From contig OX328106.1 of NCBI GenBank assembly GCA_946811185.2, positions 47,752,311-47,816,310 of the forward strand: a stretch of DNA of 64,000 nucleotides. The letters are read 5' to 3'. A program made the position numbers and the translations under genes. The DNA comes from Hippopus hippopus (taxonomy: Eukaryota > Mollusca > Bivalvia > Cardiida > Cardiidae). Positions 22,791-31,510 of this stretch are shown piece after piece. The notes beneath the pieces were generated by a model. The model searched no databases. It saw nothing but the letters and a program-made list of their open reading frames with translations, and was not told the origin of the DNA. The number at the start of each line of letters is the position of its first letter. Positions within the stretch are counted from its first letter, which is position 1.

Positions 22791-25700
22791 ATTATATATA
22801 TTCTGCCCTATACGTAGTAAATTTTCTAAGATCTGCGTCTTTATCTTAGTGTGCCCCCAAGCTAATGTATCGATACTGTTCCCAAGGATATAGCGTTTAT
22901 CGTCGTTACTACTTAATGCGATTTTATTTACCTCTTCAGTATACAACTCATGATTATGGCTCCTAATAACTACCATTCTCCTTAATTGTGTTTTATTTTC
23001 AAACAAACACTCTTTATAATGATCATGTTTAATAAATGCTTTTACTACATGCCTTTTAATTCCCTTACATTTTTTACTTTCCTCCTCATCATCAGACATT
23101 TTATAAGAGTATAGTTTAGACCTGAGGCCTACAAACTCTCCAATAATCTTACCACTTGTCTCATCTTTAAACATACCCACAACTTTCTTATTTAATCCAG
23201 TGGGAATACCTGAAGGGTGATCAGGTGGGTAATCACTTGTATCAAACCAATCTTTAACATCACCACTAATATCCTTATAAAAATCTTCTGTTTCTATTTC
23301 ATACATTAAGCTATCTGTATCAGTGAAAAGAAGTTTAACTTTTTCACCGTATTTATTTTTAATATAATTATAATGAAAGTTATACATCAATGTCTTACTT
23401 AAATCTAAGATACACATCCCTACATAAATAGGCTTATTAAAATACAAACGTGGTTTTTTCATTTGAATTATACATACATTTTCATCAAGGGTAGTTATAT
23501 TGTAATAGTTGGGTTTAGCGGTTAATTTTTCAGCTTTTTCCTTGGTACTAACTAATCTTATATCTACTCTATTCCTAATATTTTCCATAGTCTTACCAAA
23601 TACAGAATTATTCATAAGTTTAAAGAAATCCTTTTCAAATGCGGTTTTAGCTTTTGCTCTTAGTGTAGTATTTTTATCGATATAAGGTTTTAACCATTCA
23701 CTCTCATCAAAAGTTAACTTTCTATGAATCTTTTTAAGCTTTAGACCTAAACTTAAATATAACTTTAAATTTTCATGGTGTAATATATATTTATTTTTAT
23801 AATCTAAATTAGGTATAAGTTTTTCAACTTTACCGGCCTTTAATCTTTCGGGAGCTAATGGAAAATCATTATGCAAATCATGTAATTCTTTAGGATATTC
23901 TAAATCAACATCTAATATACAAGGGCAACTTTGCCAATTTTGTAAATTATTTTCATCCATCCATTTAAAATTTCCAGTGGGAAGTTTTTGACACATTGCC
24001 CAACCATAGAGATTATTCGCATCTAAATAAGTAATAAATTTAGGTGGTTCATTTGGGTTATATTTTTTACCCATATATGAATTATTTGCTTTTGCAAATC
24101 GTTTAAAAATGGTTGAGATACCTCCTCTTATTCCGTTTTCAATAAATAAAATCATATCAGGGTCTGATAATAATTCTAATTCTACCTTAGTAGTTTTTAA
24201 CATTGCTTCCCAAGCTAATCCCGGCGCTGTATAAAACCATGATGGGTCTAATCCATAATTATTAAAGCAAACATTCCTAAAATTTTCAAAGACATCCGCC
24301 AATAGTAAAACATCAGTCTTATTATATAAGTCATGATAATCTTTAAAAGTTTTCATCTCGAAGGTATTCCATACATTTAATGCATGTTGATAATCCTCCT
24401 CCCCAATTCCACTATATTTAAGCTTTGAGTAAAATTCTCTTTGTTTGGGTAACTTTGTTTCCTTTAATTTACTAAGGTTATCAAACCATTCATATGGGAA
24501 TATACCCTTTTGAGAGACCAATTCAAGCTTTTCCCCCTCAAAATATTTCATAAGATTAGTCTTGTCTTCCTTAGCTAGAGTGCTAGCTAATTCATCTAAA
24601 CTTTTACCTAGAAATTTTAAACAATCAAGGAATCTAATCTCATGCGTTTTAATTTTCTTCATCCCCTTAACAGTGTATTCTATTGGCACATTTTTAGACA
24701 CGCTTATATATGTTTCCTTGTTTGTTGGTATACAACTCGTCTCACCAGGTGTACTCATTAACTCTATTGTAAATAGATGAGCATCATACTTACTATAATT
24801 ATGGAAGAATATGGGTGTAAAAGTAGGTCTTCTACATTTTAAATTACACACACTGTGCGCAGCTCCCCTAAACTTTCCAGTATAATGGCAATGGTCTCTT
24901 ACTTTTTTCATGTCTTTACATTTTGAAAATGACTCCCCACATATCCAGCAGTTTTCTGCTTTATCAAACTCTCTTTTATCCTCAACTCTATAAATCATTT
25001 CCCTCGTTGGTATCCTATCTATTTCTTTTATAACATTTTCTATATCCTCCACGAATTTCTTAGATGCATTTTCGCCAGAATATTGAAAGATCTTAGAAGG
25101 GTAAACATTTTCATAAAGTGATTTAACATAAAAACAATATCCTGAAACATTATGCTCATTAATTAATTTTGTCCCATTGCCTTTATTTTCGTTTTTCTTT
25201 TCTAATGTAGCCTCCATATCCGCATAAATTGTAAAAGGGTGTCTTTGTTGTTTATTAAAATTCTGAAAAGATATCTTGGTACTCTTTTCAGGTAAGTCTA
25301 TTCTACAAGCATCTTTTTCACCACAATACTCTAAATGTTTATTTGAAGTTTCTTCTTTTTGAAAATGATTTAAACATCTTTCACAAATATAAGTTTTACC
25401 ATTATGATCAGATATCTGTTTAGATAACAATCTACTCATATTTTTAATTAAACAATAATGTTTTTTACCATCCTTCTCAAGAAGTAAAAGATTAATATGA
25501 TGTTCTCTTTTATAAACTTCTTTACTTAGACTAAGTGGATAAACACCAGTGAAATAATTATACCCAAAAATTGATACGGATATAGATGGGTTTAGGGTTT
25601 CAAATTTAATTCTATCTTGAAGGGAAACAGGGTAATTAATCCCTTCCATATTTATAGTGTTTAATAATGGTCTTAGTCTATCAATTTTTTCAGGGTTATT

Positions 25701-26306
25701 ATCTGCTGGGTTCAAAGCTATAAGAATACAATAAGCAAAACACATATCATCATTCTTATTTATTGGATTAATAACACTTTTTGTATTTGCTATCTTAGGA
25801 GGAGTTGGGAACCAAGAATTTCCTTTTATTGGGTTATATGATACTGTGTGTAATCTTAAATCAATTATGTAAAGAACTTTATAATAATCTTGTTTCATTT
25901 CCTCATTTGCTATATTAATTAATATATGTTCCCTCATTTCATCATATAATTCATCCACATCATCCCCATCTAAATTAACAAATGGAAAACCAGAATCAAA
26001 ATTCATCTCTTTTAAACGATTTTCAATAGAGTGTTTCATCATACATCTCATAATAAGTTTAACTTTTGTTCGGCGATTATTTCTCATAACATTGGTTAAT
26101 TTATCTTTCGCTAAATCAAGGAAATCATCAGGTGTAAAAGCTCCTATACCTTTTATAAGATATTGTTTGGTAAAACCTTTAAATGCTGATGGCCCTTCTT
26201 TAATCTCTATTTTATCTTTATACTTATATAACTTATCTATTTTTTCTTTTAAAGCTTCTAAACTAGGTGATATATATATATATATTTTTTTTTTGAATTT
26301 CTCCAA
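22779..26306 (-). CDS. Protein-primed family B DNA polymerase (Polinton PolB)
   Basis: Replicates the element from a terminal protein primer. The 1175-residue frame has the 3'-5' exonuclease motifs YADMEA (D363/E365), HNYSKYD (503-508) and YNKTD (661-665). The polymerase motifs are YLDANNLYGW (760-769), KLMNNSVFG (896-904) and FTDTDS (994-999, catalytic D996/D998). A C2HC cluster (C308, C311, H324, C328) and an HNH-like cluster (C453, C456, H472, H484, C487) sit before and within the exonuclease region. All catalytic residues are present. The frame opens at a TTG inside an A10(TA)7 tract, so its first dozen residues are not a natural N-terminus. The true gene probably begins at 26709 with the SAP module, now out of frame. 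Confidence 0.93.
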   Translation of the reverse strand: MEKFKKKIYIYISPSLEALKEKIDKLYKYKDKIEIKEGPSAFKGFTKQYLIKGIGAFTPDDFLDLAKDKLTNVMRNNRRTKVKLIMRCMMKHSIENRLKEMNFDSGFPFVNLDGDDVDELYDEMREHILINIANEEMKQDYYKVLYIIDLRLHTVSYNPIKGNSWFPTPPKIANTKSVINPINKNDDMCFAYCILIALNPADNNPEKIDRLRPLLNTINMEGINYPVSLQDRIKFETLNPSISVSIFGYNYFTGVYPLSLSKEVYKREHHINLLLLEKDGKKHYCLIKNMSRLLSKQISDHNGKTYICERCLNHFQKEETSNKHLEYCGEKDACRIDLPEKSTKISFQNFNKQQRHPFTIYADMEATLEKKNENKGNGTKLINEHNVSGYCFYVKSLYENVYPSKIFQYSGENASKKFVEDIENVIKEIDRIPTREMIYRVEDKREFDKAENCWICGESFSKCKDMKKVRDHCHYTGKFRGAAHSVCNLKCRRPTFTPIFFHNYSKYDAHLFTIELMSTPGETSCIPTNKETYISVSKNVPIEYTVKGMKKIKTHEIRFLDCLKFLGKSLDELASTLAKEDKTNLMKYFEGEKLELVSQKGIFPYEWFDNLSKLKETKLPKQREFYSKLKYSGIGEEDYQHALNVWNTFEMKTFKDYHDLYNKTDVLLLADVFENFRNVCFNNYGLDPSWFYTAPGLAWEAMLKTTKVELELLSDPDMILFIENGIRGGISTIFKRFAKANNSYMGKKYNPNEPPKFITYLDANNLYGWAMCQKLPTGNFKWMDENNLQNWQSCPCILDVDLEYPKELHDLHNDFPLAPERLKAGKVEKLIPNLDYKNKYILHHENLKLYLSLGLKLKKIHRKLTFDESEWLKPYIDKNTTLRAKAKTAFEKDFFKLMNNSVFGKTMENIRNRVDIRLVSTKEKAEKLTAKPNYYNITTLDENVCIIQMKKPRLYFNKPIYVGMCILDLSKTLMYNFHYNYIKNKYGEKVKLLFTDTDSLMYEIETEDFYKDISGDVKDWFDTSDYPPDHPSGIPTGLNKKVVGMFKDETSGKIIGEFVGLRSKLYSYKMSDDEEESKKCKGIKRHVVKAFIKHDHYKECLFENKTQLRRMVVIRSHNHELYTEEVNKIALSSNDDKRYILGNSIDTLAWGHTKIKTQILENLLRIGQNIYNMTK

Positions 26307-26709
26307 TACTATCTAAATAGTTTATCAACTCCTCAGCTGCGGCTTTAGGTGGAGTTGGTACCGGGGGTGGTGTGTAAGGTGTAGGTGTTGGTATGTAAGG
26401 TGTTGGTTTTAATACAGGGGCTCCAAAATTACTAATATCATAATCTAATAATGGCGCTCCCCGATTAAGTAAGCGGTCAATTAATTGAGCTCTTCTAAGT
26501 CTTGAGTATCCTCTTATTCCTCGATTTTTAGATTCTTGTTTTAAGTCTTTTACTGTGAACCTCCTGAATTGATCAGCAGGACTATGAGGAGTAGGATTAC
26601 TTAGACGCCCAATTAATTCAGCTCTTCTAAGTCTTGAGTATCCTCGGATTCCTCTTGACTTGGCTAAATTTTTTAAATCTTGTACGGTATATATATTTTA
26701 ATTTTCCAT
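26263..26709 (-). pseudogene. N-terminal twin-SAP, proline-rich module of PolB, out of frame
   Basis: An ATG at 26709 sits next to the element's TATA-ATG signal. Codon 4 is TAA, after which the same frame runs open for about 145 codons to TAG at 26263-26265. It encodes two SAP-type DNA-binding repeats (codons about 7-35 and 51-80), each with RGIRGYSRLRRA followed by LI.RL. A proline/threonine-rich linker (about 95-125) and ELINYLDSIGEIQ follow. Related Polinton polymerases carry SAP-like and Pro-rich N-termini (recollection), so this is read as the head of the PolB gene. It is separated by an early stop and by a slip in the A10(TA)7 tract at about 26271-26294. SAP repeats would bind AT-rich DNA, such as the termini. 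Confidence 0.75.
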
Positions 26710-26724
26710 TTTTATATATATAAG
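26710..26724 (-). promoter_or_regulatory. TATA-ATG start signal of PolB
   Basis: On the minus strand CTTATATATATAAAA abuts the ATG at 26709. The same arrangement recurs before other genes of the element. Confidence 0.5.
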
Positions 26725-26750
26725 AAAAAATCTTAACTAAATGTCAAAAA

Positions 26751-26782
26751 TAATTTTATTATGGAGTGACATAATAAAATTA
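26751..26782. terminator. Perfect 13-bp stem at gene junction
   Basis: TAATTTTATTATG and CATAATAAAATTA flank the loop GAGTGA. The stem overlaps the stop codon of the NUMOD-like gene and precedes the PolB start. One of five hairpins or palindromes at gene junctions in the left block, suggestive of transcript 3'-end formation. Confidence 0.6.
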
Positions 26783-27128
26783 TAGAATGTTAATCTTATA
26801 TTTATTATTCCAAACTCTTCCGTCCCATTTTGTAACTGTTTGAGGACAACGATCTATAAATTTACCCGCCTTGTAAATTGATGGCAATATTATTATTTCA
26901 CCAGTTTCAACATCCTCTAAACTGACTTTCTTAGGATTATGCTTAATAGTTTTTAATCTTTCAAACTTTGGATCCTCGCTTATTTCTTTGCGAGGCAACT
27001 TAGGAGACACCTCCGGTAACAATCCATGTTTTTTCACCAACTCAACTAAGCGTTTTTTATCCCAGTATGAGCAGAAATTTATATTATTTTCTTTAAGAAT
27101 TTTTTTTTAAATCTATAATCTTTATCAT
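26780..27128 (-). pseudogene. NUMOD1-like DNA-binding protein, frameshifted near its start
   Basis: The open part (26780-27040, 86 codons) ends with a module typical of NUMOD1/IENR1 modular DNA-binding repeats: VSLEDVETGEI, SIYKAGKF, TVTKWDGR.W and KYKI. Upstream in the same frame the codons continue (FCSYWDKKRLVELVKKHG, a SAP/LEM-like helix pair) back to a nine-A run at about 27103-27111. The ATG at 27126-27128, next to a TATA-ATG signal, is one base out of frame with it, as if the run gained one A. The full gene would be about 115 residues. Its partner is unknown; NUMOD modules often accompany homing nucleases, but no nuclease domain is seen. Confidence 0.6.
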
Positions 27129-27141
27129 TTTTATATATAAG
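27129..27141 (-). promoter_or_regulatory. TATA-ATG start signal of NUMOD-like gene
   Basis: On the minus strand CTTATATATAAAA directly precedes the ATG at 27128. Confidence 0.5.
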
Positions 27142-27151
27142 AAAAAATATC

Positions 27152-28456
27152 TTAATACACTACAGACATTTTATTTCCATCAGACTGAAAGTTAATAAAC
27201 TTATCACTAATAATAACAGCATATGCCTCTGTGTTTGCAGGTACATTTACACCAAAATTTATCTTAATTTGAATATCAGTAACAGAATATTTTTATCTCT
27301 CGCTTTGCTTGGAAACGTCAAACAAAAACAAAGGATATGGAGTTTTATAATCTGGGGGGGAAATGTTAGGGTTCGATACTAATTCATCCATTTTATAAAA
27401 CTTAGATCTAAATAACGCAGTGTCACCATATGCCCTACTAAATTGCTGTTTATCAAATGAAAGATTGTAGTCAACCGCAGGGTATCGGGTAGTATTTAGC
27501 GTAACATAAATATTATTAACATTTAAATTGTTAAATATAGATGCATTTTGATCTTGGTTATTACTTTTATCAGTTTGAAAGCCGACAATGATAAAACGTG
27601 GTACCTCAGGAGATGATTTAACGGAAAGTCTCCAGGTAAATGATGTTGTCTGAGGAACTGCGATAGAGTCACACTGTAGCATTCTATATCCAACCGGTAA
27701 TTTTTCTTTTTTCTCGATAATTTTATAAAGTGCCATCTTCTCATTATCCGCAGGTAGCACGTGAGGCATAAACCAAGATATCTTATCTAGTGTAATTTTA
27801 CCAGCATCAGTACCAGCATCTTTAAAAATCGCATTTGCATCACCATTTCTTGTTAAGGTGAGAGTTTGTTTCATTCCATATAATATCTTATCATAATCTT
27901 CACAAAAACCGAATATATGTTTTAATGGAACTCTAAAGCTGAAGGTACCTGTTGGAACAGGATTATCAACGATGTATAATTTTCTTGCTTTCCAACCTAT
28001 GTTATTATCTTCTGCTGCGATTGTTGTATCCTTATACCAACATAGATTTAACCCTTGTGATTTAGAAAAATCATCCGGATATTTTAATAACCCAAGCATT
28101 GTAGTAGCCTGGCCAGGGTGTGTTAATGATTCAATATCCATACCAGAAAGTTGATACCTAATATTTTTAAACAGATGCATCATAGCATTGTTTGTTAGAG
28201 AAACGTTGTCAGCAGCAGCTGCGTAAGCTGTTCCATTAGCTTTTGTTAAACGACCTTCTATAAGTAAATAACTATCACTAGGATGAGTAAAAATATCTTG
28301 GGTTTCAATACTAATTCTAATATCTCCTCCTGAGTTGTTGAGATTTGTGCCAGTGATCGGTTCATACTCATGGTGCTCATACTCATCAATACTAACATCT
28401 TTTGAAATTGGTTCGGTAACTTTTAAAATTGAATTGACAGATTCTGAAATATTCAT
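27152..28456 (-). pseudogene. Major capsid protein (double jelly-roll), premature stop at codon 388
   Basis: The hexon-like shell protein of Polinton virions. The first 387 codons are open (27296-28456). They carry conserved blocks of the invertebrate Polinton capsid family: SDSYLLIEGRL, LTNNAMMHLFKNIRYQLSG and HPGQATTMLGLLKYPDDFSK. An in-frame TAA (27293-27295) follows SKQSER. The same frame then continues for 46 codons to TAA at 27152-27154, with NVPANTEAYAVIISD and FQSDGNKMSVVY, which looks like the genuine C-terminal strand. Total 434 codons without indels, so one nonsense change explains the break. The start codon at 28456 sits 13 nt beyond a hairpin. Confidence 0.9.
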
Positions 28457-28468
28457 TTTTTATTATTG

Positions 28469-28499
28469 CAATTATAATTTTAAATAAAAATTATAATTG
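28469..28499. terminator. Perfect 13-bp stem between small capsid-block gene and MCP
   Basis: CAATTATAATTTT and its mirror flank the loop AAATA. It lies 12-13 nt from both the stop at 28512 and the capsid-protein ATG at 28456. Confidence 0.65.
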
Positions 28500-28511
28500 T
28501 ATCACTTTTAC

Positions 28512-28880
28512 TTAAAACTCTAACCAGAGCTGGGGAAAAGCTTTATCTTCACTATTAACAAACACACCTTTAAGTTTAATTTTATTTCGTTTATTTTCTG
28601 AGGTAAATGTTTTCTTTTTAGGGTAAATTCTATTTCCATACACAAGTGTTACAGGGGTTATATTGTACTCTTCTAAATGCTTATTTACTTTTTCCTCAAT
28701 CTCTTTCATTACGTTTACTTTACTAGGAGGCAACTTTATAACAGCTTTTTGATCTTTATAATCTGTGTTATTAATTTCAAGAATCTCGCAATCTTTTAGG
28801 TTTAAAGATGCATTTTGTATATGAATAGTACTACTTCTGTATTTTGAATAATATTCACGATCAAATATTAAGTTTGACAT
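28512..28880 (-). CDS. Small protein of the capsid block, unknown function
   Basis: 122 codons, intact, not recognised. The predicted composition is mixed alpha/beta with a charged middle (a helix around residues 58-72), a basic stretch at YPKKK and KRNKIKLK, and an aromatic C-terminus (PQLWLEF). There is no signal peptide or membrane segment. It sits directly upstream of the capsid protein in the same transcription direction, so a structural or assembly role is possible but unproven. The A/T tract before the ATG is less regular than at other genes. Confidence 0.75.
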   Translation of the reverse strand: MSNLIFDREYYSKYRSSTIHIQNASLNLKDCEILEINNTDYKDQKAVIKLPPSKVNVMKEIEEKVNKHLEEYNITPVTLVYGNRIYPKKKTFTSENKRNKIKLKGVFVNSEDKAFPQLWLEF

Positions 28881-28929
28881 TCTCTATTTTTATATAATAA
28901 ATATAATTTTCTTATTTTTATTTTTTTCT

Positions 28930-29328
28930 TCATACTACCTTAATGCCTGCTCCACTGTTTAATTTTTTACCTAAGTCTTGAATAGCTATGGCACTTCCAT
29001 CTATTAATTTATTAATATTTTGTGTTTTAGGGGTATCAATGGGTTTTGGTGTTGCGTTATATTTTTGTAAAATTTTCTTTGATTTTGGTGTTAAAGCTTT
29101 TGTAACTAATTTTTTACCTGCTTCTACAGCTGCACTCTTTCCAACCTCTAAAGCTTTCTTCGCTCCTTCCTTAGCTACACTCTTTCCCACATCAAGGGCA
29201 GAAGATGCTATTTGTTTACCTGCGCTACTTGTAAAAAGCCTCGCTAAAAAGTTAGCAATGCTGTCAAAGATTCCAGTACCACCGTATGAATACCTTCTTT
29301 TAAATCCGTATTTCTTATTGACAATCAT
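28930..29328 (-). CDS. Amphipathic Ala/Lys-rich virion protein, pVI/core-like
   Basis: 132 codons. A short basic lead (KKYGFKRRYSYGG) is followed by an amphipathic helix (GIFDSIANFLARLF, about 18-33). Then comes a long Ala/Lys/Val helical segment with near-repeats VGKSVAKEGAKKALE and VGKSAAVEAGKKLV (about 46-78). Adenovirus pVI and analogous Polinton proteins combine a GG-type cleavage region, a membrane-disrupting amphipathic helix and a basic tail. The YGG.G context at about 14-18 could be a protease site. The role is inferred from composition and position. The start is set by TATAAAAATG. Confidence 0.6.
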   Translation of the reverse strand: MIVNKKYGFKRRYSYGGTGIFDSIANFLARLFTSSAGKQIASSALDVGKSVAKEGAKKALEVGKSAAVEAGKKLVTKALTPKSKKILQKYNATPKPIDTPKTQNINKLIDGSAIAIQDLGKKLNSGAGIKVV

Positions 29329-29330
29329 TT

Positions 29331-30224
29331 TTATAGTATAGACATTAAATTTTTATAAGCGTCTGAATTTAAAACACCTTGTCTTTTTAATTCATCACAA
29401 ATACTCACTAACTCATGTCTTACACCTGTGTTACCTGCTTCTTTACTTGCCAACAACAGATCTAGTCTTTCTATTAATGCGTTAGGGTCACATGGGATAA
29501 CAACGATACCCTTTCCTTCATAATATATTCTTTTTTCCCAAATTTTACTAAGTATATTATTCCATTTATCACTTCTAGAAGATTTAGGACTTGGATTATT
29601 CGGATCGTTATTTTTATGAAGAACGTTGGTTTGATACATCAACTCAGCATAATTACTATAATCTCCAGCAGTAAAATTTATAGGATTTTTAGATATGATT
29701 AACTCCCATAGACCAGAGGTACCCTTATATTCTTTATTGCCAACAATAATATTATCACCTTTAATATCAATTAATTTATTTCCAATATAAAACTCACCAT
29801 CTTCATCATATATTCCAAACGTTTTATCAGGTTCATTACCCTTAGAATAAGGCCTTCTTAAATATTTTTTCGCTATTTCCCCAAGAAATAGTGGATCTCC
29901 TTCATCTGATGGTTCATCATAAGGTTTAATAGAAGGATAGGCTGGAAACATAACAGCTTGTGGCATCTTTTCAATACCCTCTTTAATAGGTCTAAGCCCC
30001 TCAGTAATCTCCCTTGTTGTAGTTTTTTGTGCTTCTGTAATCTCCTTTGTTGTAGCTTTTTGTGTTTCCGTAATAGGTTTAAAAAACTTTGAAAGATCTG
30101 TTTGAAGTTGCTGTTCACCTGTTCTCTCCGATAGTAGATTATCCCGAATATTCTTTTTTGTTTCAAGATACTCTTTTACAATTAAGTCCCTTTTTGCTGG
30201 ATCAGTGATTTTTAAAAAAGACAT
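29331..30224 (-). CDS. Conserved Polinton protein, DUF8207-like
   Basis: 297 codons, intact. The N-terminal third is helical and charged, with a tandem near-repeat TKEITEAQKTTTREITEGL (about 57-79). The C-terminal half has the block DGEFYIGNKLIDIKGDNIIVG..EYKGTSGLWELI (about 142-176), followed by an Asn/Pro/Ser segment and a final helical hairpin. This pattern recurs in proteins beside PolB and capsid genes of invertebrate Polintons, and I believe it corresponds to DUF8207. Function is unknown. The stop is 2 nt from the next gene's ATG, so the two genes are tightly packed. Confidence 0.8.
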   Translation of the reverse strand: MSFLKITDPAKRDLIVKEYLETKKNIRDNLLSERTGEQQLQTDLSKFFKPITETQKATTKEITEAQKTTTREITEGLRPIKEGIEKMPQAVMFPAYPSIKPYDEPSDEGDPLFLGEIAKKYLRRPYSKGNEPDKTFGIYDEDGEFYIGNKLIDIKGDNIIVGNKEYKGTSGLWELIISKNPINFTAGDYSNYAELMYQTNVLHKNNDPNNPSPKSSRSDKWNNILSKIWEKRIYYEGKGIVVIPCDPNALIERLDLLLASKEAGNTGVRHELVSICDELKRQGVLNSDAYKNLMSIL

Positions 30225-30356
30225 TTTTTAAATTACTAAAATAATTTCTTATCCTAGTTTTAACATAGTTTTTAACATAATTCTTAACATAATTTTTATC
30301 ATGTTTCATAACTAAAGCTGCATGAAAACTTTATTTTTCTTGGTTTGTTACTACTT

Positions 30357-31034
30357 CTACGAGGGAGCGGTACGATTCTTTTCAACCAACCTCCGAAAGG
30401 ACTCACGCGCTTCTTGCCTCCCTCTCTCAATTAAACTTTCTTCATTTTCATTAGATATCTTTTTCTTAGTTTTTGTTCTTATCTCATCATTCATCTTCTT
30501 ATACTTCTCTTGTTCTTCCATGATAAGTTTAAACTCTTCATCTGATATATGATCGTCAACTAAAGCTTTAGATATATGTGAAGCAATTGTATCAAGCTTA
30601 GCATCAGCTATCATCCGAATCTTTTGATGTTTTTCTCCTTTTGTTTTTGAATTCCTTACTACATACTTACCTACCATTGAGAGTAATCCGGTTGCTGCAC
30701 TTGTAATTTCTAAACCTAATGCTATTGGTACCGCTACAACTGTACCCAATAATATGGCTCCCCCAACACCTGAAGCCATTGTTAGCCCGATTAATGCTGT
30801 ATCAATATTATCAACAACTCTTGCAGCTCTAAAATATTTCTTGGCTAAGGCTTCTCTTTTTTGAATTTCATTCTCAAGAAACTTCTGTACTTCGGATATC
30901 TTTAGTAAACGGTAGGAATGACCTTTATCATCTCCTATTGCGTGCATCTCAATAGGTGGAGCGCTTGCAGTATTTCTTTCTTGAGGTAGTGGAGGATAAA
31001 TTTTATTAGGATGTTCTTGATTTGTATCTTTCAT
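30357..31034 (-). CDS. Conserved Polinton membrane protein
   Basis: 225 codons. Pro-rich N-terminus, then a helix (VQKFLENEIQKREALAKKY, about 49-67) and two Gly/Ala-rich hydrophobic segments (about 80-101 and 102-124) forming a probable membrane hairpin. A basic segment (RNSKTKGEKHQK) and a charged helical tail with ISDEEF and KYKKMNDE follow. Similar proteins are common in cnidarian and mollusc Polintons (recollection). The hairpin could act in virion membrane interaction or, more speculatively, in cell lysis. No catalytic motif is visible. Confidence 0.75.
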   Translation of the reverse strand: MKDTNQEHPNKIYPPLPQERNTASAPPIEMHAIGDDKGHSYRLLKISEVQKFLENEIQKREALAKKYFRAARVVDNIDTALIGLTMASGVGGAILLGTVVAVPIALGLEITSAATGLLSMVGKYVVRNSKTKGEKHQKIRMIADAKLDTIASHISKALVDDHISDEEFKLIMEEQEKYKKMNDEIRTKTKKKISNENEESLIERGRQEARESFRRLVEKNRTAPS

Positions 31035-31048
31035 CTTTTTTTTTTATT

Positions 31049-31062
31049 AAAATTATAATTTT
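31049..31062. terminator. 14-bp palindrome at gene junction
   Basis: AAAATTATAATTTT between the stop at 31068 and the ATG at 31034. It is short, and chance is possible in AT-rich DNA. Confidence 0.35.
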
Positions 31063-31067
31063 TTATA

Positions 31068-31445
31068 TCAATATTGTAAATATTTTAGATAGCAAAATAA
31101 CTCACCATCAGGTATTTTAATTGGTTTTTGTGAGAAATTATAAATGTATACTAAGATATCATTAGTCTCATTATCAAGATGTGTCCCGTTTAAAATGGTT
31201 AAACTATCTTTCCATTTATTACTAACAGATACCAATATAACTCCCTGTGTAGCTATATAACCAAATCCTAACGATATTATTTTTCCATCTTTTGAAGGAA
31301 TCTTAATGTCATCTTGGGCATAAATTTTCCATTTTAAAGGATCTTGCTTGATGGGAGGATAATCAACGGGTAAGTTAGGTTTCCAAAATATAGTTTTATG
31401 TTGATTAGCAGTATTATGTTTTATACCAAATTTGTGTATATCCAT
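31068..31445 (-). CDS. dUTPase-fold protein 1, catalytic motifs absent
   Basis: 125 codons. It has the spacing of the trimeric dUTPase beta-clip: KIYAQDDIKIPSKDGKIISLGFGYIA, then VSVSNKWKDS at the place of the PRSG motif, LNGTHLDNET in place of the GVID-Y loop, ILVYIYNFSQKPIKIPDGE, and a terminal FCYLKYL strand. The key Asp, Ser and Tyr positions of active dUTPases are not conserved, and the C-terminal Gly-rich lid is missing. It is therefore likely a structural or regulatory relative, as adenovirus E4-ORF1 is. The next gene (31511-31897) has the same layout, so the two look like diverged paralogues. Confidence 0.6.
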   Translation of the reverse strand: MDIHKFGIKHNTANQHKTIFWKPNLPVDYPPIKQDPLKWKIYAQDDIKIPSKDGKIISLGFGYIATQGVILVSVSNKWKDSLTILNGTHLDNETNDILVYIYNFSQKPIKIPDGELFCYLKYLQY

Positions 31446-31465
31446 TTTTATTTTTACTTGTTACA

Positions 31466-31485
31466 AATAATATTTAAATATTATT
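31466..31485. terminator. 20-bp palindrome between the two dUTPase-fold genes
   Basis: AATAATATTTAAATATTATT is perfectly self-complementary. It lies between the stop at 31511 and the ATG at 31445. Confidence 0.5.
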
Positions 31486-31510
31486 ATTATTTATAACATT
31501 ACAATATAAC

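Noticed and set aside
24562..24780. Plus-strand ORFs inside PolB, capsid and other Polinton genes
   Set aside because: Antisense shadows of strongly supported minus-strand genes.
22779..26306. TTG as the real start of PolB
   Set aside because: It lies beside a homopolymer/TA tract just after a stop, yields a KKKIYIYI head, and a better start with promoter-like signal exists at 26709.
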